Assembly: GCA_032622095.1 (NCBI GenBank)
Contig: CP136066.1
Coordinates: 188,080,716-188,144,715, forward strand
DNA length: 64,000 nt
Direction: 5' to 3'
Source: Siphonodentalium dalli
Lineage: Eukaryota > Mollusca > Scaphopoda > Gadilida > Siphonodentaliidae
Both the position numbers and the translations under genes were made by a program. Each line of letters begins with the position of its first letter. Within the stretch, counting starts at the first letter, position 1. This document shows, piece after piece, positions 54,901-63,170 of this stretch. A model generated the notes under the pieces. The model was not told the DNA's origin and did not search any database. It saw only the letters and a list, made by a program, of their open reading frames with translations.

Positions 54901-57900
54901 CAGACGAACAGTACGACCTGTAGACCGCGCCAATGGATTGAATTTTGAAATCCAAGATGGCCGCTGGCAGCCATGTTTTTTGGCCGATTGACCCCACAAT
55001 GATTCGTTCCCATCTACATGTCAATGTCAACATTCTTGACAAATTTCATAAAGATTAGACCAAAGGTACAACCTGTAGCCCGTGCCAAAGGATTTAGTCA
55101 TGCAAAGGGTAAAATCCAAGATGGCTGCTGGCGGCCATGTTTTTTGGCCGAACGACTCCAAAATCACTCTTTCCCATCTACATGTCAGTGTTAACATCCA
55201 TGACAAATTTAATAAAGATCAGACCAAAGGTATGACCTGTAGCCCACGCCAAAGGATTTAGTCATGCAAAGAGTAAAATGCTGGTGGCCATGTTTTTTGA
55301 CCGAATGACCCCAAAACGACTCGTTCCCATCTACATGTCATTGTTATAATTCATGACCATCTGTCCAAAGCTACGACCTGTAACCCGCACCAAAGGATTT
55401 AGTCATGCAAAGAGTAAAATCCAAGATGGCTGCTGGCGGCCATGTTTTTTGACCGAATGACCCCAATATCACTCGTTCCCATCTACATGTCAGTGCTAAC
55501 ATCCATGACAAATTTCATAAACTTCCGACCAACACAACGACCTGTAGCCCGCGCCAAAGGATTTAGTCATGCAAAGAGTAAAATCCAAGATGGCTGCTGG
55601 CAGCCATGTTTTTTGGCCGAACGACCCCAAAATCACTCGTTCCCATCTACATGTCATTGTTAACATCCATGACAAATTTCATGATGTTCCGATCAAAGCT
55701 ACGACCTGTAGCCCGCGCCAAAGGATTTAGTCATGCAAAGAGTAAAATCCAAGATGGCTGCTGGCGGCCATGTTTATTGGCCGAACGACCCCAAAATGAC
55801 TCGTTCCCATCTACATGTCAATATTAACATCCATGACAAATTTCATGATGATCAGACGAACAGAACGACCTGTAGCCCGCCCCAATGGATTGAATTTTGA
55901 AATCTAAGATGGCCGCCAGCGGCCATGTTTTTTGGCCGAATGACCCCACAATGATTCGTTCCCATCTACATGTCAATGTCAACATTCATGACAAATTTCA
56001 TAAAGATTAGACCAAAGGTACAACCTGTAGCCCGCGCCAAAGGATTTAGTCATGCAAAGAGTAAAATCCAAGATGGCTGCTGGCGGCCATGTTTTTTGGC
56101 CGAACGACACCAAAATCACTCGTTCCCATCTACATGTCAATATTAACATCAATGACAAATTTCATGATGATCAGGCGAACAGTACGATCTGTAGCCCGCG
56201 CCAATGGATTGAATTTTGAAATCCAAGATGGCTGCCAGCGGCCATGTTTTTTGGCCGAATGACCCCAAAATGACTCGTTCCCATCTACATGTCAATGTCA
56301 ACATTCATGACAAATTTCATAAAGATTAGACCAAAGGTACAACCTGTAGCCCGCGCCAAAGGATTTAGTCATGCAAAGAGTAAAATCCAAGATGGCTGCT
56401 GGCGGCCATGTTTATTGACCGAACAACCCCAAAATGACTCGTTCCCATCTACATGTCAATATTAACATCCATGACAAATTTCATGATGATCAGACGAACA
56501 GTACGACATGTAGCCCGCGCCAATGGATTGAATTTTGAAATCTAAGATGGCCGCCAGCGGCCATGTTTTTTGACCGAATGACCCCACAATGATTCGTTCC
56601 CATCTACATGTCAATGTCAACATTCATGACAAATTTCATAAAGATTAGACCAAAGGTACAACCTGTAGCCCGCGCCAAAGGACTTAGTCATGCAAAGAGT
56701 AAAATCCAAGATGGCTGCTGGCGGCCATGTTTTTTGGCCGAACAACTCCAAAATCACTCGTTCCCATCTACATGACAGTGTTAACATCCATGACAAATTT
56801 CATAAACTTCCGACCATAACAACGACCTGTAGCCCGCGCCAAAGGATTTAGTCATGCAAAGAGTAAAATCCAAGATGGCTGCTGGCAGCCATGTTTTTTG
56901 GCCGAACGACCCCAAAATCACTCGTTCCCATCTACATGTCATTGTTAACATCAATGACAAATTTCATGATGATCAGATGAACAGTACGACCTGTAGGCCG
57001 CGCCAATGGATTGAATCTTGAAATCCAAGATGGCTGCCAGCGGCCATGTTTTTTGGCCGAATGACCCCAAAATGACTCGTTCCCATCTACATGTCAATGT
57101 CAACATTCGTGACAAATTTCATGAAGATCAGACCAAAGGTACAACCTGTAGCCCGCGCCAAAGGAAATTGTTGACGGACACACGGACACACGAACACACG
57201 GACGACGGACGCCAAACCATGGCAATAGCTCAAACTTACAAAAGTAAGTTGAGCTAATAATGTCAGTAAAATTGTCCATTTGTTGCATAAACAACCATTT
57301 ATTGACATGAAAACATTTCAAAAGAGGTTTCTAATGACTTGTAATATTAATTTTTACAAATATCCAACATTAAAACCAAGTGCATCACTTTATATCATTT
57401 CCTATGTGCATACTAGTATGTAAACAGCCCAGTAAATTTAGAAGGTATTGGAATAACTTTTGTTAAAATAATTTTCAAATATTTCCAAAATACTTACTTA
57501 ACAATTTGTGATGTCTTCTTGCGATCAGCCAAATTACAAACAAACACATCAGCTGTGACAAAATAACAAGATATTCAATGATACTCACCAGACTGTAGAG
57601 ATGAAGAAGACTGGGACTCTAAAGACTACAATAGTCAGTACTTGTCAAATCACTTTAAAACAAGTAGTTTTAAACAGTGACACAGGTAGAGGGTCTTCGT
57701 TGAACGGTTGGAGGGGATATGGGGGTGTCCACCTTGAAATTTCTAACTGCACTTATTTATATATTTTGTAAACGTTTTTTTGTTGTTAAATTGAGCAAGG
57801 AGTTAAATCTAAAAAAAAAAAAAATTGTTTTAAAGATATGACTCTGGCTCCACCCATGTAACCCAAGAACCCTCCATACCAAAGCTAAATAGGCCCAATG

Positions 57901-59940
57901 GTTCTTGAGAAGAATTTTTTTTAAGAATTACTCTGGAGGGAAAGAGTTATGGCCCTGGCTTTGCAACCATTTGACTTGGTGACCCCATTTTAACAAATCC
58001 ACACCAAATATGAACCCATTCGGTCTTATGGTTCTGGAGAAGAAGGTTAAAGAATTGTTGATGGACAGATGGATGGCAGGATAGACGGACGGCTCGAATG
58101 GATGGATGGACGAGGAGTGATGACTATAGCTCCACCAGAGCTAAAAAACATGTACTTTACTAGTATGCTGGTAATATAGTAGAACAACTAGTAAGTTCAT
58201 TTCTATTTTGTGATTGAGTTGGTCTAAGTGTATCTGGATCAATATTTTGACCAGATTTCTCCAGGGCTCGAAATGTTCATGTATCCCTAAATTCCTAAAT
58301 GAGAAATAATTTTATCACATAATTTGGCCATAAAAGCAGTTTCATAATTATCGGTAATAGACACGTTTAATATCAGCGCGTGCGATGACGTCACGGCGTT
58401 CTTCAAATAACTTGCGATCGCTGTAGTTTATGATTGTTGTTTTCGATGAATATTTCACGTTGCTTCGGGTTTATTTGATCATGTGATAAAAAGTATCTCA
58501 CACTCGTCCTATGTTATACATAATTTATCAACCTCGTCCTCTAAATTCTATTTGAGCCTCAGTAAACCTCGGCTCAAATCGAATTTAGTGAACTCGGTTG
58601 ATAAATTCCGTATAAAATAGAAACTCATGTGAGATCCTCTATATATTGCAATTGGGTGAGATTATTAAATGCCCAGTTTTGGTGGATATCTAAAAATTAT
58701 TTCAAAATTCACAATACAGTTATACTGCTTGTAATGTTATAAATGTATATATATAGAATGAAATAATTTAATCTGTAAGTCCAATTAGCATACACGGATA
58801 ATCAAAGTACAGAAGGAGTCTTATTTATTGGAGGGAAAAGCTCAGATAATAAGTTCAAGAAATGACCTATGGTCATTAGTTGAACTTATTATCTGAACAT
58901 TTTGTAAGGGAACTTTTCGTCAATGAGTATTTAGTGTAGAAAGGGTTAACAAAGGTGGCACACTGTACAAAGTGGCACATATTCGGATACAAACATACCA
59001 CTCGCGCTACATAATTTCTCATCAGTCCTTCCCATGAGGAAAACACACTGAGAGCACTTATTTGCTCCCGCAATTCGGAAGACGGGTGTAATTGCACCCA
59101 TAATAAATTCATAAGTTGGGTTTTTCTCATATAAAATGTGTTTGACAATGATGTTAATCAAGCCTTGAAATAGTGTGTCTGTCATTTGCAGAATGAGGTT
59201 CCCAGAGGGTGAATTTGGTGATGGGTAGCATCACCAAATTCACCCTCTGGGAACCTCATTCTGCTGAGATGTAAGCAGAATGAGGTCCCCAGAGGGTGAA
59301 TTTGGTGATGCTAGCCCGCTATGCGGGGTAGCATCACTAAATTCACCCTCTGGGGACCTCATTCTGCAAATGACAGACACATTATTTCAAGGCTTGATGT
59401 TAATGATGAGTTACAAGCCTGGAAATAGTGTGTCTCAAATTTGCAGAACGAGGTGCCCCGAGGGTGAATTTAGTGATGCTATCCTGCATAGAAAGCTAGC
59501 ATCACCAAATTCACCCTCTTGGGACCTCATTCTGCTTCATAGGGCTCATCTTCTGGGAAGTATCATAGTCTCAAATTAACATTATTTTTTTTACTTTTAC
59601 CCTTCTGTTCAGTTGCTATAGCCCCTAATTTTCAGAAGATAACATGCATAATTGAGATGACCAATGGGTAAACATCACCAACTTCAACTAGAGAACTTCA
59701 ATCTGATCCTAGATCTACCATAGCAGTTGAGCCCTTAGCAGAATGTGGTTCCCATAGGGTGAATTCGGTGAAGCTAGCCACATTGCAGGATATTCACTAA
59801 ATTCACCCTCTGGGGACCTCATTCTGCAAATGTCACACACTATACCCAGACTTGATAAGTTAATTGCACACAAAATAGGACATACTTGTCTCAATCGGCT
59901 TGTAATACTCATCACTTAGGACACACTCTATGGTGCTCAT
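42728..59940 (-). CDS. ADAT3: ADAT3, non-catalytic subunit of the tRNA wobble adenosine deaminase, complete, 8 exons
   Basis: Exons, in transcript order, are 59940-59886, 57552-57498, 54361-54291, 52480-52279, 50497-50386, 49199-49043, 45600-45480 and 42905-42728. All introns are GT-AG and every split codon resolves, giving 951 nt and 316 residues plus TGA. The C-terminal half is a cytidine/deoxycytidylate deaminase fold with zinc ligands H in [13 protein letters not shown] and two Cys in [14 protein letters not shown]. The glutamate of the catalytic HxE motif is Val (HAV), the hallmark of ADAT3, so this subunit is expected to be inactive and to support ADAT2 in converting A34 to inosine in tRNA anticodons. 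The N-terminal half ([26 protein letters not shown]) matches the ADAT3-specific domain that binds tRNA. Human ADAT3 is ~350 aa, so this one is slightly short, mainly between HAV and the [10 protein letters not shown] motif. In mammals the coding sequence is essentially uninterrupted; here it has seven introns. Confidence 0.95.
43359..43466 (+). CDS. Possible short first exon inside the last ADAT3 intron (unknown)
   Basis: ATG starts a frame encoding [20 protein letters not shown] then [16 protein letters not shown], followed by AAG|GTACAA that could be a donor. The stretch 43030-43600 is one of the few in this region without recognisable repeats. I do not recognise the sequence and found no downstream exon; it may be chance. 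Confidence 0.12.
43741..44507 (+). mobile_element. Element with three 192-bp tandem units and GTCCCCCGAC termini
   Basis: Starts near GTCCCCCGACGTTTCCGTCG and ends near CAGTCGGGGGACATGTGG. Units start GAGATTGGGTACCTTCATGG at 43807, 43999 and 44191 (last one partial). A 291-codon open frame runs through only because the period is divisible by three. Helitron-like by architecture. Confidence 0.65.
44507..44937 (-). mobile_element. 5'-truncated L2/CR1-like LINE tail
   Basis: On the - strand a remnant reads [20 protein letters not shown] then [19 protein letters not shown] and stops at 44765. This is the standard C-terminal end of L2/CR1-type RT proteins. The 3' UTR ends with a GCGCCTATG...CATAGGCGC-type hairpin (~44528-44573) and a TAATAATAATAA tail, as expected for such elements. 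Confidence 0.75.
45480..45600 (-). CDS. ADAT3: ADAT3 exon 7: YLCTGYDLY and first zinc Cys
   Basis: The acceptor is ACTGTTTCAG and the donor is AT|GTACGTA (phase 2). The exon encodes [20 protein letters not shown] then [20 protein letters not shown] and [11 protein letters not shown] and EPC are invariant ADAT3 features. The exon was located by its motif because no long open frame marks it. A TTAA-flanked foldback element starts 40 nt upstream of the acceptor. Confidence 0.95.
45641..46588. mobile_element. Foldback MITE with TTAA ends, 948 bp
   Basis: TTAAGGACTTTG at the left and CAAAGTCCTTAA at the right. Arms of ~320 bp (for example GGATTATCTTAGAAAAACAA and inverted) enclose ~270 bp of unrelated sequence. 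The left end lies 40 nt upstream of the ADAT3 exon 7 acceptor. Confidence 0.8.
46600..47160. other. ADAT3 intron stretch
   Basis: No repeat family or exon recognised apart from a lone ATTCCATAGTCCTTAA (47033-47048) related to the TTAA foldback end. Confidence 0.4.
47171..47410. mobile_element. Palindromic mariner-type MITE (family 2), 240 bp
   Basis: Flanked by TA on both sides; ends CAGTAATGCTCTAATTAATT and inverted. The centre has a duplicated GAAAGCTCTTGGGGAGAGCT stretch. Confidence 0.9.
47470..47745 (-). mobile_element. tRNA-derived SINE
   Basis: On the - strand an RNA polymerase III A box (TGGCTCAATCAGTTAGG) is followed ~36 nt later by a B box (GGTTCAAATCC), then a ~170-bp tRNA-unrelated body. 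There is no foldable complete tRNA. The body runs into a lone family 1 TIR (CAAGCCTGAGTTTAGTGTGC at 47473). Confidence 0.7.
47814..48278. mobile_element. Double-hairpin MITE (family 1, long form), 465 bp
   Basis: Perfect 8-bp target duplication AACTACTT (47806-47813, 48279-48286). TIR CAAGTCTGAGTTTAGTGTGC and inverted. This is one of the two best intact long copies. Confidence 0.92.
48343..48779. mobile_element. Double-hairpin MITE (family 1, long form)
   Basis: CAAGCCTTGAAATAGTG at the left, ACACTGTTTCCAGGCTTG at the right, with hairpins at both ends and an AT-rich centre containing TTCTGTTCAGTTTCTGTATC. No clear target duplication. Confidence 0.8.
48833..49032. mobile_element. Palindromic mariner-type MITE (family 2) next to ADAT3 exon 6
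   Basis: CAGTAATGCCCTAAATAATC to AGGGCATTACTATAT (right end mutated). It ends 10 nt from the 5' splice site of ADAT3 exon 6. Confidence 0.85.
49043..49199 (-). CDS. ADAT3: ADAT3 exon 6: pseudo-active-site HAV motif
   Basis: The acceptor is ATTTTACAG and the donor is G|GTAAAT (phase 1). The exon encodes [20 protein letters not shown], then [20 protein letters not shown] and [12 protein letters not shown]. His of HAV is a zinc ligand; Val stands where active deaminases have the proton-shuttling Glu. Two unrelated MITEs flank this exon, 21 nt upstream of the acceptor (49221-49676) and 10 nt downstream of the donor (48833-49032). Confidence 0.96.
49221..49676. mobile_element. Double-hairpin MITE, family 1 subfamily B
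   Basis: CAGGCCTCAAAATGTGGTGC and inverted; flanks AGTATGTG and AATATGTG match at 7 of 8. It starts 21 nt upstream of the ADAT3 exon 6 acceptor. Confidence 0.85.
49792..49983. mobile_element. Palindromic mariner-type MITE (family 2)
   Basis: TA-flanked, CAGTAATGCCCTAAATAATC and inverted. It directly abuts the next family 1 copy. Confidence 0.85.
49984..50352. mobile_element. Double-hairpin MITE (family 1), truncated left end
   Basis: Begins TAGTGTGTCTGTCATGTGCA and ends GACACTATTTCAAGGCTT, ~33 nt from the 5' splice site of ADAT3 exon 5. Confidence 0.75.
50386..50497 (-). CDS. ADAT3: ADAT3 exon 5: start of deaminase fold
   Basis: The acceptor is AATCATAG and the donor is CAG|GTTTGT (phase 0). 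The exon encodes [20 protein letters not shown] then [17 protein letters not shown], the first helices of the deaminase domain. A MITE ends ~33 nt after the donor. Confidence 0.94.
50498..51078. other. ADAT3 intron stretch
   Basis: AT-rich; ends with a short hairpin AGATAATAAGTTT...AGTTATTATCT (51026-51057) whose relative recurs at 58843-58898. No exon seen. Confidence 0.4.
51079..51239. mobile_element. Palindromic mariner-type MITE (family 2), shortened centre
   Basis: TA-flanked; the two arms meet at CATCGGAAAAATCC, lacking the GAAAGCTCTC centre of full copies. Confidence 0.85.
51774..52232. repeat. Nested palindrome: ~460-bp inverted repeat with a 70-bp palindrome in each arm
   Basis: Outer arms GTGACCCACCATATCAAATC and GATATGGCGGGTCAC. 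Each arm contains one TATATGCGAG palindrome (51823-51896, 52110-52181), joined by AACAATTTTTTA and its inverse. The spacer ~51910-52085 is unrelated. Confidence 0.85.
52279..52480 (-). CDS. ADAT3: ADAT3 exon 4: N-terminal tRNA-binding domain
   Basis: The acceptor is TTTTACAG and the donor is AG|GTGGGA (phase 2). The exon encodes [17 protein letters not shown], a central variable part, then [20 protein letters not shown] and VSFHEIK. The [10 protein letters not shown]...WPxxFHE block is characteristic of ADAT3. It is the largest exon of the gene. Confidence 0.95.
52600..53212 (+). mobile_element. 5'-truncated non-LTR retrotransposon 3' end
   Basis: A 143-codon frame (52626-53057) reads [20 protein letters not shown] then a Cys/His pattern (YCPIHVC...[13 protein letters not shown]), a C-terminal domain common in invertebrate LINEs. 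The 3' UTR ends AACGATTAAATCTTATCTTA, an ATCTT microsatellite tail. Inserted antisense in the ADAT3 intron between exons 3 and 4. Confidence 0.75.
53338..53692. mobile_element. Family 1 MITE, right hairpin lost
   Basis: CAAGTCTGGATATAGTGTGA, left hairpin and centre are present; it ends at AACTATATTCAGACTAG without the right-hand hairpin. Confidence 0.7.
53803..54132. repeat. MITE-like repeat with internal palindrome, copy 1
   Basis: Contains GCGTGCGATGACGTCACGCC and a palindrome with arms AATTTATCAACCTCGTCC and inverted. Copy 2 is at 58306-58645. TGACGTCA is a CRE-like octamer. Confidence 0.75.
54291..54361 (-). CDS. ADAT3: ADAT3 exon 3
   Basis: The acceptor is ATTTTTCAG and the donor is AAAG|GTACTG (phase 1). 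The exon encodes [20 protein letters not shown] then TNK. HLKRVR is a well-conserved ADAT3 N-terminal motif. Confidence 0.92.
54627..57262 (-). mobile_element. Pearl/Helitron-like element with 15 tandem ~162-bp units
   Basis: Begins with the shared module (GTGTCAATGACACTGTAGCT). Fifteen units are counted by their CGGCCATGTTTTTTGGCCG core between 54780 and 57044. It ends with an ACGGACACACG stretch, CCATGGCAATAGCTCAAACT and AAGTTGAGCTAATAAT. Two unit types alternate through much of the array. No coding potential. Confidence 0.8.
57263..57497. other. Short ADAT3 intron stretch
   Basis: AT-rich, no repeats recognised. Confidence 0.4.
57498..57552 (-). CDS. ADAT3: ADAT3 exon 2
   Basis: The acceptor is TTGTCACAG and the donor is AA|GTAAGT. 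The exon encodes [19 protein letters not shown] across the two split codons. The KKTSQIVK stretch aligns with the 'KQTSRLV' region of vertebrate ADAT3. The exon was found by reading through flanking repeats and is too short to appear as a long open frame. Confidence 0.9.
57660..58150 (+). mobile_element. Relic of another AGCTCA-ending repeat
   Basis: Two diverged units with AGTTATGGCCCTGGC and TTCTTGAGAAGAA/TTCTGGAGAAGAA, a GGACGGACGG-like microsatellite (58065-58120) and the terminal TAGCTCCACCAGAGCTAAAA. Confidence 0.55.
58306..58645. repeat. MITE-like repeat with internal palindrome, copy 2
   Basis: Counterpart of 53803-54132, same orientation, ~85-90 percent alike by eye; GCGTGCGATGACGTCACGGC is present. 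Confidence 0.75.
59159..59396. mobile_element. Double-hairpin MITE (family 1, short form), 238 bp
   Basis: Perfect 8-bp target duplication ATGTTAAT (59151-59158, 59397-59404). Confidence 0.92.
59414..59854. mobile_element. Double-hairpin MITE (family 1, long form), 441 bp
   Basis: Flanks ATGAGTTA and ATAAGTTA match at 7 of 8. It lies 31 nt from the ADAT3 exon 1 donor and 17 nt from the neighbouring short copy. Confidence 0.88.
59886..59940 (-). CDS. ADAT3: ADAT3 exon 1: start codon
   Basis: ATG is at 59940-59938. The exon encodes [18 protein letters not shown] and ends A|GTATGT (phase 1). The start is chosen because the exon joins in frame with exon 2 and no longer upstream coding stretch is visible. 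A double-hairpin MITE begins 31 nt downstream of the donor. The 5' UTR could continue upstream of 59940 and was not delimited. Confidence 0.85.
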
Positions 59941-60039
59941 ATCTGTAACTTTTTAACTCCAGGTAGAAGTCAAAGCATGGTATATATCCGTCATCATGTA
60001 TATATCACTCATATCATGTGTGCTGCAATAAATATAAAC

Positions 60040-60172
60040 TGCTTATAAGGAGGATCTCTAATGAGTCGCAATTCTATTAATTTCTAAAACAAAATTTATG
60101 AACCAAATTTAGTGGGCGGCGTTAATAAACTTTGTATAGAATTGCGACGAATTTGAGATCCTTTTTATCAAA
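60040..60172. repeat. Small inverted repeat upstream of ADAT3
   Basis: GGATCTCTAATGAGTCGCAA and its inverse GCGACGAATTTGAGATCC, related to the ends of the 53.8/58.3-kb repeats. It lies within ~230 bp of the ADAT3 start, where the promoter or 5' UTR is expected. Confidence 0.6.
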
Positions 60173-60576
60173 CAATCTCATTTTAGCAAGAGAGAAAAAA
60201 AACAATATCAGAAATGGCTGGGGTTAAAATAAATTAATATTGATTTCCTTGTAACAACCAAAGAGGAAGTAAAGACACCTTCACCTTAAAGTTCTATTTT
60301 AAATGTGTCTTTTCATGTAGACAAAATTCAACCATGCACCCTTATCACCCATGTTTATCCCACAGTCAACATTAAAAAACCAAACACAAATTGAATATCA
60401 TAATTATATTCAAATTAACATAATACTGACATTGATCAATATCATTGCGCTAAGCTCTTACCTCAATGCGCATGCTGATAATACATGTGTGGTTTATTTA
60501 AAAATATGTGAACGGGTTAAGGGGCTAATTATGTGATAAAGCTAAAAAGCTATATTGCGTCAAATATGACATGGAA

Positions 60577-60751
60577 CAGTGATGCCCTAAATAATCGACT
60601 CCTTAATTACAGAAGAATTATGGGTAATTTTTCAGGATTTAATGGGAAATATGGCTTGTTGCAACAAGCCATATTACTGACTAAATCCTGAAAAATTACC
60701 CATACATGTAATTCTGCTGTGGTTAGGGGTCGATTATTTAGGGCATTACTG
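60577..60751. mobile_element. Palindromic mariner-type MITE (family 2)
   Basis: CAGTGATGCCCTAAATAATC to GGGCATTACTG followed by TA; shortened centre. Confidence 0.85.
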
Positions 60752-60837
60752 TATCTGTTCATCAGAGAGCTAATATTGCAGCAGATTGAGAATAAAGCCC
60801 AATGACCATAGTTCGGATTCTAGTCAATTGCAAATAC

Positions 60838-60942
60838 AGTAATGCCCTAATTAATCGACTTCTTAACCACAGCAGAATTATGTACTTTTCAGGATTTAGT
60901 CGGAAATATGGCTTCTTGCCATACATCGGAAAGCTCTCAGTT
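60838..60942. mobile_element. Family 2 MITE, left arm only
   Basis: TA-CAGTAATGCCCTAATTAATC to GGAAAGCTCTCAG; the right arm is missing. Confidence 0.75.
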
Positions 60943-61204
60943 TGTGCAATCTTTTGCGCCAGCTTTGTTATTCAATAATATTACTAATATATATGGGCAC
61001 CTTTCTAAATGACAATAGCAGGATGACTTCATAACAACATTTAAACTAATTGAGTTACTTATTGTGTGACGACATGATTAATCATTCCCCTGGACAAAAT
61101 ATATGCATCACCCCGAATTAGTGCGACTCTAATTTTGCATAATTTGTGTGAAATATGATTTTGGATTATCCCTCTTTTATCAAATTCAAGAAATAGTGGA
61201 ATAC

Positions 61205-62212
61205 TATGGGGCGCCGTTCTTCTATTTATTACCTATTTAGTGATATCACTAATTCATTTTATGATATCACAAAATCGATTTTGTGATATCACTAAATGCT
61301 TATTATTTTGTGATAACACAAAATCGATTTTGTGATATCATAAAATGAATTAGTGATATCACAAATTCGATTTTGTGATATCACATATTCATTTTGTGAT
61401 ATCACTAATTCTGACAACATGACTATTTAGTTACATCACTAATATTATTTTGTGATATCATGAAATATTTTGTGATATCACTAAATCGTGTAAATGAATT
61501 TATGATAACACAAATTTGATTTTGTGATATCACTAAATGCTACTATTTTGTGATATCACATATTCGATTTTGTGATATCATAAAATCATTTAGTGATATC
61601 ACAAATTCGAATTAGTGATATCACAAAATGATTTTATGATATCACTAAATAGGTAATAATTGGAAGAACGGCGACCCATAGTAATTTGTGATATCACAAA
61701 ATGAATATGTGATATCACATATTCGAATTTGTGATATCACAAAATGATTTTGTGATATCATAAATTCGAATATGTGATATCACAAAATAGTAAGCATTTA
61801 GTGATATCAATAATTCGATTTTATGATATCACAAAATGTTACATAAATAGTAGAATGGCGCAGCAAGCTATGCCATTTCCTATTTATTGATATCACAAAA
61901 TGAATTAGTGATATCACATATTCAATTTTATGATATCACAAAATGAATATGTGATATCACAAAATAGAATTAGTGATATCACTAAATGCTACTATTTTGT
62001 GATATCACATATTCGATTTTATGATATCATAAAATCAATTTGTGATATCAAGAATTCGAATTTGTGATATCTTAAAATATTTAGTGATATCACAAAATAA
62101 TTTGTGATATCACAAAATGAATTAGTGATATCACATAATCGAATTAGTGATATCATAAAATGAATTAGTGATATGACTAAATAGGTAATAAATAGAAGAA
62201 CGGCGCCCCATA
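61205..62212. mobile_element. 1008-bp foldback element built of a GATATC-centred palindromic satellite
   Basis: TIR TATGGGGCGCCGTTCTTCTA and inverted, flanked by GAATAC on both sides (61199-61204, 62213-62218), a 6-bp target duplication. The interior is an array of ~20-bp words centred on GTGATATCAC, with internal inverted TIR-like copies at ~61645-61685 and 61848-61890. Confidence 0.85.
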
Positions 62213-62279
62213 GAATACCACTGTAATAGTGGAATTCAGGATGTGCCTGACCTGATAGCTAAGGGCCTATTATATTTGT

Positions 62280-62595
62280 AACTAGCTGAAACAGGCTCCC
62301 TTCCGGAGCCTTTATTCAGCATCTGAGGGGTCTGTGGCTCCTGCACAAATGGCATGCAGCCCCTTAGGGGACTGTACCCCTGTGTGCACTTCACGCACAA
62401 GACAAACAAGCTACTCTTGTATATATATATACATACTATTTATTATGCTATTCAGTATATCCACATGCAAATAGGTTCTTATCGGACCTAAATAATTTGT
62501 TTATGGAATATGCCATAGTGGACTTATACCCGTTGTTCTGTTTGAAGAAGCGGGCCACAGTGCAAGCACATATATAAACAGTGTACATTTGGTGC
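62280..62595 (+). repeat. Dispersed repeat, copy 2
   Basis: Counterpart of 30007-30315. It is followed by CACCAAATTTGGTTGAAATC and a GACA tail (62690-62760), as in RTE-like 3' ends. Confidence 0.7.
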
Positions 62596-62786
62596 TGAAA
62601 TAGGGAGCTTATTTATTTGTTTTATTTTATTTATTAATCAAAATTTAAAAAAAAACCTAAAGCCGTTATAACTTCCACCAGGGTACCCCGGGTCACCACA
62701 CCAAATTTGGTTGAAATCGGACCAGCAGTCTGGGAGAACACTCCGGACAGACAGACATACCTTCTCCTAAGCTTGTCTTAAATTAG

Positions 62787-63170
62787 ATCATGCATTAATC
62801 TCTACTCTGGATAACACCCATAGCGTTAGCCAGAGTAGGGGATTTATGGCATGATCTAGTCCTAAATTACTCTTTTATATTACCATATAGTGATATACTA
62901 TAGATATTGCAAGGTAAAGACACTTCGCAGAACTTGTGACCTTGACCGTAAACAGTAAATACATGTTGTGCATGGAACTACTTTTTTCCAATACTATAAA
63001 TATCCATATTTTTTACTTTTAACTTGACTCATACTATTCATTAATTAGTTTTTTAATGTAATCCAACATATTGGGGTGCTCCTCACCCACAGGAGGGATC
63101 TCCACACCAACTGAACTGTTTACGGTCACAAGTTCTGCGAAGTAGTCTTACCATATTGCAACTTGTCATC
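62787..63170. repeat. Inverted repeats
   Basis: GATCATGCATTAATCTCTAC...GATTTATGGCATGATC hairpin (62787-62859), and AAGACACTTCGCAGAACTTG (62918) inverted as CAAGTTCTGCGAAGTAGTCT (63128). Confidence 0.7.

Noticed and set aside
61205-62212. CRISPR-like regular array
   Set aside because: Eukaryotic context; the repeats are self-complementary words with no unique spacers of constant length.
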